A stretch of 64,000 nucleotides of DNA, from NCBI GenBank assembly GCA_965230275.1, contig CBDDKO010000002.1, forward strand, positions 3,534,001 to 3,598,000. The letters run 5' to 3'. Shown piece after piece: positions 46,456 through 53,989 of the stretch. Below the pieces are notes generated by a model. The model was not told the origin of the DNA and did no database searches. It saw nothing but the letters and a program-made list of their open reading frames with translations. The stretch is from JAJRRS01 sp965230275 (GTDB lineage Bacteria > Planctomycetota > Phycisphaerae > Phycisphaerales > Phycisphaeraceae). Within the stretch, counting starts at the first letter, position 1. Each line of letters begins with the position of its first letter. A program made the position numbers and the translations under genes.

Positions 46456-46483
46456 TTGACATGCACCAGTGCTTAACTACACT
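46456..46483 (+). promoter_or_regulatory. Strong sigma-70 promoter of the nusA-upstream RNA
   Basis: A perfect TTGACA (46456-46461), a 16-base spacer and TACACT (46478-46483) predict transcription starting near 46488-46491 on the + strand. It is one of the strongest promoter matches in the window and has no coding sequence directly behind it. Confidence 0.75.
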
Positions 46484-46487
46484 TACG

Positions 46488-46748
46488 GGTTCATCCTCGG
46501 CGTGGTGCCGAGGGGACGGGGGAGGTATGTACCGAGGCTGTAAGCCTCAGGCAGGAAGCGTTATGCGGCAGGAACATGCCATGCAAGGTCATGGAGCGCA
46601 GCTCAAGTGATGGGTCCGGCCCATCACCACTGTGTCCTAGGCGTGTCAGGAATTGACGGCCACCCGATGCGGGAAACCCGCAGGAAGGGGGTGGCGGTAC
46701 GGGCTTAAGCCCATCCTGTCACAACCTGCCGGTGACGGCCGGGTTTTT
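46488..46748 (+). ncRNA. Candidate structured RNA, about 260 nt, with CAGGAA motifs
   Basis: Behind a strong promoter the sequence folds into close-packed hairpins: CCTCGGC/GCCGAGG (46495-46513), GAGGCT/AGCCTC (46534-46548), GGCA-GGAACA-TGCC (46567-46580), CCATG/CATGG (46579-46594), GTGATGGG/CCCATCAC (46607-46627), GTCA-GGAAT-TGAC (46645-46657) and CCACCC/GGGTGG enclosing GCGGG/CCCGC (46660-46694). CAGGAA occurs four times (46552, 46569, 46647, 46681), twice in loops. A hairpin plus T-tract ends it at 46723-46748. I recognise none of RNase P, SRP, tmRNA or 6S RNA. The pattern fits a CsrB-like protein-binding RNA or a nusA leader; the strand is set by the promoter. Confidence 0.6.
46723..46748 (+). 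terminator. First terminator upstream of nusA
   Basis: AACCTGCCG and CGGCCGGGTT pair with one bulged base around GTGA, followed by TTTTT. It would end the candidate RNA at about 46748. Confidence 0.6.
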
Positions 46749-46778
46749 CAACCCACCGCCGACGCCGACTTGCCTGGG

Positions 46779-46808
46779 CCACGAGCGTGTTTTGCTGCGT
46801 GGTTTTTT
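46779..46808 (+). terminator. Second terminator upstream of nusA
   Basis: CCACGAGC (46779-46786) pairs with GCTGCGTGG (46794-46802, one bulge) around a seven-base loop and is followed by TTTTTT. Two terminators in tandem within 60 bases, in front of nusA, point to controlled read-through. A further inverted repeat GTCCAG/CTGGAC lies at 46832-46858. Confidence 0.6.
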
Positions 46809-46924
46809 GTTTGGATATGTAACAGGCTCGTGTCCAGCGCCTTTTGGAAAGTCTGGACGACAATTTGGCAAGCACCGGGTCCGACGGGCCTGGGATCAGA
46901 AACAACTAAAGAAAGTATACCCTC

Positions 46925-48400
46925 ATGGCCATCAACAACGCAGAAATGCTCCGACTGATCGATTCGATCTCGCGGGACCGCAACGTCGATAAGGAATCGC
47001 TGTTCGCTGATATCGAGCAGGCGATGGTGTCCGCTGCACGCAAACACTTCAACGCGCTGGACACCGATGAGTTCAGCTCCGAGGTCGATCGCCTGACCGG
47101 GCAGATCCGCGTCTGGCGTGGCGAAGAGGAGATCGAGCTGGAAGAGCTCGGCCGAATCCCCGCACAGACCGCCAAGCAGGTCATGATCCAACGCTTCCGT
47201 GAGGACGAGCGGGCCAGCATCTACAACGAATTCATCGACCGGGTCGGTGAGTTGACCACCGGTATGGCCCAGCGCTACGAGGGCGGTTCGCTGGTCGTCT
47301 CCATCGGGCGTGCTGAAGGCTTCATGCCCCGCAGCGAGCAGATCCCCGGCGAGCAACACCAGCCCGGCGAGCGCGTCCGCTGTCTGATCCTGGACGTCCG
47401 TGACGCGGGCAACCAGGTCAAGATCGTCCTGAGCCGAGGCGATGAGCTGTTCATCCGCCGGCTGTTCGAGATTGAAGTCCCCGAGGTTGCTGAGCGGATC
47501 ATCGAGATCAAGGCCATGGCCCGCGAGCCAGGCCACCGTACCAAGATCGCCGTCAGCTCGATCGACTCGAAGGTTGACGCGGTCGGCGCGTGTGTCGGTG
47601 TGCGGGGCAGCCGTATCAAGAACATCGTTGATGAACTCGGCGGCGAGAAGATCGACATCGTGCGCTGGAACGAGTCCAGCCAGATCCTGATCCAGAACTC
47701 GCTGAAGCCCGCGGAGGTCGTGGAGATTTCGCTGTGCTTCGAGCTCGGCCGTGCGACGGTCGTGGTCAACGAAGACCAGTTGTCGCTGGCGATCGGCAAG
47801 CGAGGCCAGAACGTGCGTCTGGGTGCGAAGCTGACCAACTGGGACATCGACATCCTCACCCCGGCCGAGTTCACCAAGAGCCTGGACGTGCTCGAGGCCT
47901 GCCTCAAGACGGTCGAGGACCTGGACGAGGAGCAGATCGACAAGCTGGCGGCGCTGGGCGTCATCAGCGTGTTCGACGTCGAGGAAGTCGGTGCGCCTTA
48001 CCTGGAAGAGACGCTTGGCCTGGATGAAGACTTGGCCGAGGCGATGGTGGCGGCGGCGTCAGATCGTGCCAAGGAAGTGGCCGAGGAGCAGGCCCGCGAG
48101 AAGGAAGAAGCCGAACGGCTGCGTCAGGAACAGGAAGCGGAGCTGGCGTCGATGCCGGGCGAGGCCCAGGCCGCGTCGGTGCTTGGCGACCTGCTGCCTG
48201 AGCCAACCGGATCGATCGTGGACATGCTCGAGCAGCGTCAGACCGAAGGCGGCGATGCCGAGGCAGGCGCTGAAGTGGCCGAGGAATCAGCCCCGGCCGA
48301 AGAAGCCGCCGCAGATGAGGCCACCACAGATGAGGCCGAAGCAGAAGCGTCGTCCGACGAAGCGGATAGTGAGAAGCAGACGAGCAATGAAACCGCCTGA
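46925..48400 (+). CDS. nusA: Transcription termination/antitermination factor NusA
   Basis: 491 residues. Domain order is normal: N-terminal RNA polymerase-binding domain (MAINNAEMLRLIDSISRDRNVDKE), S1 domain (about 115-180), two KH domains (GACVGVRGSRIKNIVDELGGEKIDI and LSLAIGKRGQNVRLGAKLTNWDIDI), then a helix-hairpin-like segment (LAALGVISVFDVEEV) and a long acidic, Glu/Ala-rich tail. NusA binds RNA polymerase and promotes pausing and hairpin-dependent termination. No rimP gene precedes it, unlike in most bacteria. infB follows. Confidence 0.95.
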   Translation: MAINNAEMLRLIDSISRDRNVDKESLFADIEQAMVSAARKHFNALDTDEFSSEVDRLTGQIRVWRGEEEIELEELGRIPAQTAKQVMIQRFREDERASIYNEFIDRVGELTTGMAQRYEGGSLVVSIGRAEGFMPRSEQIPGEQHQPGERVRCLILDVRDAGNQVKIVLSRGDELFIRRLFEIEVPEVAERIIEIKAMAREPGHRTKIAVSSIDSKVDAVGACVGVRGSRIKNIVDELGGEKIDIVRWNESSQILIQNSLKPAEVVEISLCFELGRATVVVNEDQLSLAIGKRGQNVRLGAKLTNWDIDILTPAEFTKSLDVLEACLKTVEDLDEEQIDKLAALGVISVFDVEEVGAPYLEETLGLDEDLAEAMVAAASDRAKEVAEEQAREKEEAERLRQEQEAELASMPGEAQAASVLGDLLPEPTGSIVDMLEQRQTEGGDAEAGAEVAEESAPAEEAAADEATTDEAEAEASSDEADSEKQTSNETA

Positions 48401-48491
48401 GCAGGGTGGTGAGAGTGAATCCCGGCGTGTCGTTTTGTATGACGCGTCGAACCCAAGGCCGGCCGTGACCTAAGGCCGGAAGGAGCAGGAC

Positions 48492-51350
48492 TTGGCCAAA
48501 GCCAAGCGCGTATTCGAGTTAGCCAAAGAGCTGGGTGTCAAGAGCAAGGCCATCGTAGAGAAGTGCCAGGCCGAAGGCGTCCCGGACATCACGAACCACA
48601 TGTCTACCGTGAAGGTGGGCCTGGCGGTGACGATCCACCAATGGTTCAGTGAAGAGGCTTCCACCGAGGACACCGCGATCGAAACCGCCGAGAAGGTGGA
48701 CCTGACCAAGGTCCGTAAGGCGAAGAAGAAAGCGGCGACCAAGAAGAAGGCGGAGGGCGCAGACAGCGGTGATGATGACGCCACCGCGACCGCGACGCTT
48801 GAGGTGCCGGAAGCGCCCGCCAAGCCCAAGAAGGCGACGAAGGCAAAGGCCAAGGCGAAGCCAGCCGAAGAGGTTGAAGCGCCTGCTGAAACCGTTGTAG
48901 AAGAAGCACCGGTGATTGCCGAGCCGGCGGCCGCCACCGAGGCCCCCGTCGAGCAGGCACCGGCGGCTGAGGGTGTCGATGCTTCACCCGAAGCGACCGA
49001 CGATGTTGCGCCACCCGTCGCCGCCGAAGCCGATCAGCCCGTTGAAGCAGAACCGGACAAGCCGGCCGGTCCCGTGGGTCAGCCCAACGTTCCCAAACGT
49101 CCCGAGGTCATCAAACCTGCGGGCGAACAACTCGACAAGCCGCAGCAGGTCCAGCTCAAGGGTCCGAAGGTGCTGCGCATCGAGAAGCCGGAGCCGGAGC
49201 GTCCGCCCAGGCCACGTCGGCCAGCGGGTGGTGGCGGCATGACCGGCGGCAACGAGATGGATGACGGTGTCCCCGGCATCACACGGACACGCGGCCCGGC
49301 CCGTGGGCGCGGCGCAGGCGGACCGGGCGGACCGGGAGGCCCCGGCGGCGGGGAACAGCAACGCTCGAACAAACGCCGTGGCATGAACACCCGCCGTGGA
49401 CGCGGCGACGCACTGCCCACCGGCCCGACCAAGTTCAGCCAGGCCGACATGGAAGAACTGGACGCCCGCCTCTCCGGCGCGACCGGCTTCCTCAAGCAGC
49501 GGCGCCGTAACCTCCGCAAGACCGAGCACTCCGGGCAGGTCGCCCAGAGCGCCGTCGTCACCGGCGGCAAGGTCGAAATCCAGGAGCCCATCACCATCAA
49601 GGCGCTCTCCGCCGCGACCGGCATCAAGGGCGCCGACATCGTCAAGTGGCTGTTCACCAAGGGCAACATGGCCACCATCAACTCGGCCATCGAGACCGAG
49701 GCCGCGATGGAAGTGGCGATGGAGTACGACATCGAGCTGGAGGTCAAGGAACAACAGACCGCCGAGGAGGTCGTCGAGCAGGAGTTCGCCCAGCGTGAAT
49801 CCGTCGACGAGCGCGGCCGGCCACCGGTCGTTACCGTCCTCGGTCACGTCGACCACGGCAAGACCTCGCTGCTCGACCGGATCCGCAAGGCCGACGTCGC
49901 CGCGCATGAAGCAGGCGGCATCACCCAGCACGTCGGCGCCTACCGCGTCACGGTCAAGGGCAGCGACGAGAAAGACAAGACCGTCGTCTTCCTGGATACG
50001 CCCGGCCACGAAGCGTTCACCTCCATGCGTGCCCGCGGCGCGGGGATGACCGACCTGGTCGTGCTGGTCTGCGCCGCAGACGACGGCGTGATGCCCCAGA
50101 CTATCGAATCGATCAACCACGCCAAGGCAGCCGGCGTCCCGATCATCGTGGCGCTTAACAAGAGCGACCTGCCCCAGGCGACCGAAGACAACGTCCAGAA
50201 GATCTACGGCCAACTCGCCGAGCACGGGCTGAACCCCGTCGCGTGGGGCGGGGAGACCGAGATCATCAAGACGTCGGCCGAGACCGGCGAGGGTATCCAG
50301 GACCTGCTCGAGATTCTGGACTACCAGGCCGAGCTGCTGGAACTCAAGGCGGACTATGGCGGCCCGGCGCGCGGTGCCGTGATCGAAGCCGAGATGCAGC
50401 CCGGCCGCGGCTCGGTCGCCCGTGTGTTGATTCAGGACGGCCAGATCAAGGTCGGCGACTTCATCGTCATCGGGCGTTCGTTTGGGCGCGTGCGTGACAT
50501 GACCAACGACCGCGGCAAGCCGATCAAGGAAGCCGGCCCGGCGACCCCGCTGGAGCTCTCGGGTATCGACGAGATCCCCGACGCCGGCGACAAGGTCTAC
50601 GTCACCCAGACACTGCAGAAGGCCGAGAGCGTTGCTCAGCAGTACCGTGACGCCGAGCGGCAGAAGATGCTAGCTGCACAGACGAAGGTCACGCTGGACA
50701 ACTTCGCCGCGACCATCAAGGCCGGCCAGGCCAACTCGCTGCGTGTCGTGCTCAAGGCCGACGTGCAGGGCTCGATGGACGTGCTCCGCAAGAGCCTGGA
50801 GAAGCTCGGCAACGACGAGGTCAACGTCAAGGTGATCCACTCGGCGGTCGGCGGTGTGACCGAGAACGACGTGCTGCTGGCGGATGCCTCCGACGCGATC
50901 GTCATCGGGTTCCACGTCGCGGCGACCAGTGCCGTGAAGGAAATCGCCGAAGCCCGTGGTGTCGACATCCGTCTCTACCGCGTGATCTACGACGTCACCG
51001 ACGACGTGACCAAGGCGTTGGAAGGCATGCTCGCGCCCGAGACCAAGGAAGAGATTATTGGGCAGGCCGAGGTCAAGCAGGTGTTCAAGATCGGCAAGGT
51101 CGGCATGATCGCCGGCTGTATCGTCACGGAAGGCACGTTCCAGAAGTCCGGCAAGGCCCGGCTCGAGCGCGACGGCGTGGTCATCACGGACAACCGCGAG
51201 GTCGAGAGCCTCAAGCGTGTGAAGGACGACGCCAAGGAAGTCCGGGCCGGCACCGAGTGCGGCATCCGCCTCAAGGGCTTCGACGACCTCAAGCCCGGCG
51301 ACGTGGTCGTCTGCTACAGCGTGCAAGAGGTGGCAAGGAAGCTGGAATAG
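48492..51350 (+). CDS. infB: Translation initiation factor IF-2, TTG start
   Basis: 952 residues. The first 50 residues (KRVFELAKELGVKSKAIVEKCQAEG) are the IF2_N domain, followed by a long Ala/Glu/Pro/Lys-rich linker with a Gly-rich part, a second IF2_N-like domain (about 355-420), the GTPase domain with GHVDHGKTSLLD, DTPGHEAF and NKSD, and C-terminal domains II-IV. IF-2 places initiator tRNA on the 30S subunit. The start is TTG at 48492: AAGGAG lies eight bases upstream and no ATG fits. Confidence 0.95.
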   Translation: MAKAKRVFELAKELGVKSKAIVEKCQAEGVPDITNHMSTVKVGLAVTIHQWFSEEASTEDTAIETAEKVDLTKVRKAKKKAATKKKAEGADSGDDDATATATLEVPEAPAKPKKATKAKAKAKPAEEVEAPAETVVEEAPVIAEPAAATEAPVEQAPAAEGVDASPEATDDVAPPVAAEADQPVEAEPDKPAGPVGQPNVPKRPEVIKPAGEQLDKPQQVQLKGPKVLRIEKPEPERPPRPRRPAGGGGMTGGNEMDDGVPGITRTRGPARGRGAGGPGGPGGPGGGEQQRSNKRRGMNTRRGRGDALPTGPTKFSQADMEELDARLSGATGFLKQRRRNLRKTEHSGQVAQSAVVTGGKVEIQEPITIKALSAATGIKGADIVKWLFTKGNMATINSAIETEAAMEVAMEYDIELEVKEQQTAEEVVEQEFAQRESVDERGRPPVVTVLGHVDHGKTSLLDRIRKADVAAHEAGGITQHVGAYRVTVKGSDEKDKTVVFLDTPGHEAFTSMRARGAGMTDLVVLVCAADDGVMPQTIESINHAKAAGVPIIVALNKSDLPQATEDNVQKIYGQLAEHGLNPVAWGGETEIIKTSAETGEGIQDLLEILDYQAELLELKADYGGPARGAVIEAEMQPGRGSVARVLIQDGQIKVGDFIVIGRSFGRVRDMTNDRGKPIKEAGPATPLELSGIDEIPDAGDKVYVTQTLQKAESVAQQYRDAERQKMLAAQTKVTLDNFAATIKAGQANSLRVVLKADVQGSMDVLRKSLEKLGNDEVNVKVIHSAVGGVTENDVLLADASDAIVIGFHVAATSAVKEIAEARGVDIRLYRVIYDVTDDVTKALEGMLAPETKEEIIGQAEVKQVFKIGKVGMIAGCIVTEGTFQKSGKARLERDGVVITDNREVESLKRVKDDAKEVRAGTECGIRLKGFDDLKPGDVVVCYSVQEVARKLE

Positions 51351-51359
51351 GCGTGGTGT

Positions 51360-51499
51360 TTAGTGGTTGGTGATTAGTGGTTAGTGATTCAAAAAGATCG
51401 ATCCGCTAGCACCACCCAATCTTTATAACGGTCCCATGCATGCAGGATTGCATGAGCCAACAGTACTAACCACCAACCACGAATCACTAACCACCAATC
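51360..51499. repeat. Inverted arrays of TTAGTGGTTGGTG units between infB and the DUF503 gene
   Basis: TTAGTGGTTGGTGATTAGTGG and related units lie at 51360-51390, and the complementary form ACTAACCACCAACC...CACTAACCACCAATC lies at 51464-51499, giving an imperfect inverted repeat around 75 bases. The right array ends exactly at the ATG of the DUF503 gene (51500). The same units precede proS (34497-34534). Confidence 0.65.
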
Positions 51500-51790
51500 A
51501 TGGTCATCGGGATCCTTCAGGTTGAACTTACGATCGACGGGGCGGATTCGCTCAAGGACAAGCGGCGTGTGGTGGCGAGCCTCAAGGACCGCTTGCATCG
51601 TGAGCACCAGGTCTCCGTCGCCGAGGTCGGCAACCACGACGTCCACCGCACCGCGACCCTGGGCCTGGCGATGGTGAGTAATGAGGTCCCGCACTGCCAG
51701 GGCGTCCTGGACGGGGTCCTGAACAAGCTACGTAACGGCCGCGGCTACACGCTGGCCGACCACAAGATCGAGATACTGTCAGGCCGATAG
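51500..51790 (+). CDS. DUF503 (YlxP-like) protein
   Basis: 96 residues. The sequence MVIGILQVELTIDGADSLKDKRRVVASLKDRLH and SVAEVGNHDVHRTATLGLAMVSNE is a clear DUF503/YlxP match; the family is often encoded between infB and rbfA and may act in ribosome maturation. Its start codon has no Shine-Dalgarno sequence: a CTAACCACCAATC repeat directly abuts it. rbfA follows after 18 bases. Confidence 0.9.
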   Translation: MVIGILQVELTIDGADSLKDKRRVVASLKDRLHREHQVSVAEVGNHDVHRTATLGLAMVSNEVPHCQGVLDGVLNKLRNGRGYTLADHKIEILSGR

Positions 51791-51808
51791 GCCCGTGAAC
51801 CGCAGCGC

Positions 51809-52195
51809 ATGAGTCACCGAGTCGCACAGATCGAAGCCACGTTGAAGAAGGCCATCGCCGAGGTGATGCAGCGCGACCTGGCCGATCCCCGGATCGACGC
51901 GTTCATCAGTATCACACGCGTGAAGGTGTCGCCGGACCTGGCCAACGCGACGATCTTCGTCTCGATCATGCCGGAAGAAAAGCAGAGCAAGAACTTCCAC
52001 GGGCTGCAGAGCGCCACAAGACACATCCGCTCGCTGGTCCTGAAGAAGATGGCGACCCGGACCGTGCCGCGGTTCAGGTTCGCGCTGGATGAGACACTGA
52101 AAAAGCAGGCGGCCGTCCTGGACGCGATCCGCCGTGGCAATAAGAAGACCCCCCCAACCCCCGCCGAAGACGGCGAACAGGATGGACAGACGTGA
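51809..52195 (+). CDS. rbfA: Ribosome-binding factor A
   Basis: 128 residues, typical length. The KH-like fold includes SHRVAQIEATLKKAIAEVMQRDLADPRI, VSPDLANATIFVSIM and VPRFRFALDETLKKQ. RbfA matures the 5' end of 16S rRNA in the small subunit. Its stop overlaps the GTG start of the next gene (GTGA, 52192-52195), so the glycosylase-like gene is translationally coupled. Confidence 0.94.
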   Translation: MSHRVAQIEATLKKAIAEVMQRDLADPRIDAFISITRVKVSPDLANATIFVSIMPEEKQSKNFHGLQSATRHIRSLVLKKMATRTVPRFRFALDETLKKQAAVLDAIRRGNKKTPPTPAEDGEQDGQT

Positions 52196-53061
52196 AGCAA
52201 GAACCGGCACAGATCAAGAAGCTCAACAGCTTGATGAAGAAGCTCAAGTCTCGGCACAAGGACCCGGAGGTGACCGAGTACGCCCCGACCACGCAGCTGA
52301 TCATGGCCTTCCTCCAGGCCGACGCCTCCCGGCGCAAGGCCGAGCAGGCCTACGATGCGCTGATGGAGGAGATGGTCGACAACAACGAGCTGCGCGTCAG
52401 CCACACCGACGAGATCGTCGAGGTGATCGGGGAAGACTATCCCCGCGTCTACTGGCGTGTCGAACGGCTGCGCGAGTCGCTCAATGAGGTCTACCGCCGC
52501 GAGCACGACATCAAGATGACCAAGGCCGCCGCGATGAACAAGAAGGAGCAGCGGCAGTTCCTGGATACGCTCCCGGGTATCACACCCTACGCCGCGGCGA
52601 GCGTGATGCTCCTTTGCTTCGGCGGCCACGCGATCCCCGTGGATGACAAACTGGTGGCGCTGCTGGTGCGCGAGGGTGTGGTCGATGAGGGGCTTGACCC
52701 CGCCGAGGTCGAGACCCTGCTGCTGCGTCAATTCAAGGCGGGCGATCCTTCGGTCGAGGCGCATGTGCTGCTGCAGACGTGGTCCGACGGGTGCAAGACC
52801 CCCGCGTCCGTCCTCGAGGCGCCGGAACCGTCCACGTTCGGCGTGGATGAAGAGCGTGAAGACCAGGTTCGCGAGCCCGTCAAGGCCCCGGCCAAGAAGA
52901 CCAAGAGCAAGAAGAAGACCCCCGCCAAGGCGGATACCGCTGAGAGCAAGCCGGCGAAGACCGCCAAGAAGCCCGCCGCGAAGAAGACCACCAAGAAGAC
53001 AACTAAAAAGAAGACGACCAAGAAGAAGGTCACCAAGAAGAAGACAACGAAGAAGAAGTGA
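52192..53061 (+). CDS. HhH-GPD DNA glycosylase-like protein with histone H1-like C-terminal tail
   Basis: 289 residues, GTG start overlapping rbfA. The helix-hairpin-helix segment LPGITPYAAASVMLLCFGG (127-145) and IPVDDKLVAL align with endonuclease III. The catalytic Asp is kept (Asp151), but the lyase Lys is Tyr133. The Fe-S cluster cysteines after the HhH domain are missing. Residues about 225-289 are a (K/T)-rich H1-like tail (TTKKTTKKKTTKKK). A monofunctional or non-catalytic DNA-binding role is likely (inference). hisG overlaps its stop. Confidence 0.72.
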   Translation: MKQEPAQIKKLNSLMKKLKSRHKDPEVTEYAPTTQLIMAFLQADASRRKAEQAYDALMEEMVDNNELRVSHTDEIVEVIGEDYPRVYWRVERLRESLNEVYRREHDIKMTKAAAMNKKEQRQFLDTLPGITPYAAASVMLLCFGGHAIPVDDKLVALLVREGVVDEGLDPAEVETLLLRQFKAGDPSVEAHVLLQTWSDGCKTPASVLEAPEPSTFGVDEEREDQVREPVKAPAKKTKSKKKTPAKADTAESKPAKTAKKPAAKKTTKKTTKKKTTKKKVTKKKTTKKK

Positions 53062-53963
53062 AACCAACGACCATGAATTCCAAACTCAATGACGCCTTGT
53101 TACGCATCGGCATCCCCAAGGGCAGCCTCCAGGACGCCACCATCGACCTGTTTGATCGTGCCGGGTACGACATCACCGTGCCCAGCCGGTCCTACTTCCC
53201 CCGTATCGATGACCCCGAACTCGCCGCCGTCATGTTCCGCGCCCAGGAGATGAGCCGGTACGTCGAGGACGGCGTGATCGACATGGGCATCACCGGGCAC
53301 GACTGGGTCGTGGAAAACGGTTCGGACGTCCACGAGGTGTGCGAGCTGTGCTACTCCCGCGCTACCAGCAAGCCCGCGCAGTGGGTTCTGGCTGTGCCCG
53401 AGGAGTCGGATTACCACAAGCCCGAGGACCTCGTCGGCGGGATCATCGCCACCGAACTGCTGGGCACGACCGAGCGCTACTTCAAGGACAAGGGCGTCGA
53501 CGTCAAGAAGGTCGAGTTCAGCTGGGGGGCGACCGAGGTCAAGGCCCGGCTGGTCGATGCGATCGTGGACATCACCGAGACCGGCTCGTCGCTGCGTGCC
53601 AATAAGCTGCGTGTGATCGATACGCTGCTGACCAGCACGACCCGGCTGATTGCTAACAAAGAAGCCTGGGCCGACCCGAAAAAACGCGCTAAGATAGAAG
53701 ACCTGGCGCTGCTGCTGCAGGGCGCGATCGATGCGAAGTCCAAGGTGGGCTTGAAGATGAACGTGCCCCGATCGGCGCTGGACGAGGTGCTTAATATCCT
53801 TCCCGCCGAGCAGAGCCCGACGGTCAACGCCCTGGCGGATGAGAAGTGGGTTGCCGTTGAGGTCGTGTTGGAAGAGCGGGTTGAACGTAACCTGGTCCCG
53901 GCGCTCAAGCGGGCCGGGGCAACCGGGATCTTCAGCTACGCGTTGAAGAAAGTCATCCCCTGA
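53058..53963 (+). CDS. hisG: ATP phosphoribosyltransferase, long form
   Basis: 301 residues, so the long HisG with a C-terminal ACT-like regulatory domain (from about 220). The start GIPKGSLQDATIDLFDRAGYD, the GHDWVVENG segment and VDAIVDITETGSSLRAN (phosphate loop) are diagnostic. It catalyses the first step of histidine synthesis and is usually inhibited by histidine. A GTG start overlaps the previous stop; the ATG at 53073 is the alternative. No other his gene is nearby, so its place in a translation operon is unusual. Confidence 0.92.
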   Translation: MKPTTMNSKLNDALLRIGIPKGSLQDATIDLFDRAGYDITVPSRSYFPRIDDPELAAVMFRAQEMSRYVEDGVIDMGITGHDWVVENGSDVHEVCELCYSRATSKPAQWVLAVPEESDYHKPEDLVGGIIATELLGTTERYFKDKGVDVKKVEFSWGATEVKARLVDAIVDITETGSSLRANKLRVIDTLLTSTTRLIANKEAWADPKKRAKIEDLALLLQGAIDAKSKVGLKMNVPRSALDEVLNILPAEQSPTVNALADEKWVAVEVVLEERVERNLVPALKRAGATGIFSYALKKVIP

Positions 53964-53989
53964 TCGGATAAACGGCGGGATCAGTATCC

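Noticed and set aside
46681..46710. T-box antiterminator-like sequence (GGGGGTGGCGGTAC)
   Set aside because: It lacks the exact AGGGTGGNACCGCG core and a specifier loop, the following gene (nusA) is not a T-box target, and T-boxes are not expected in this phylum.
46488..46748. RNase P RNA, SRP RNA, 6S RNA or tmRNA
   Set aside because: The RNase P core GAGGAAAGUCC and the ACAGAA end are absent, as is the SRP GGAAG...AGCAGC loop, the complementary ends of 6S RNA and the tRNA-like ends of tmRNA.
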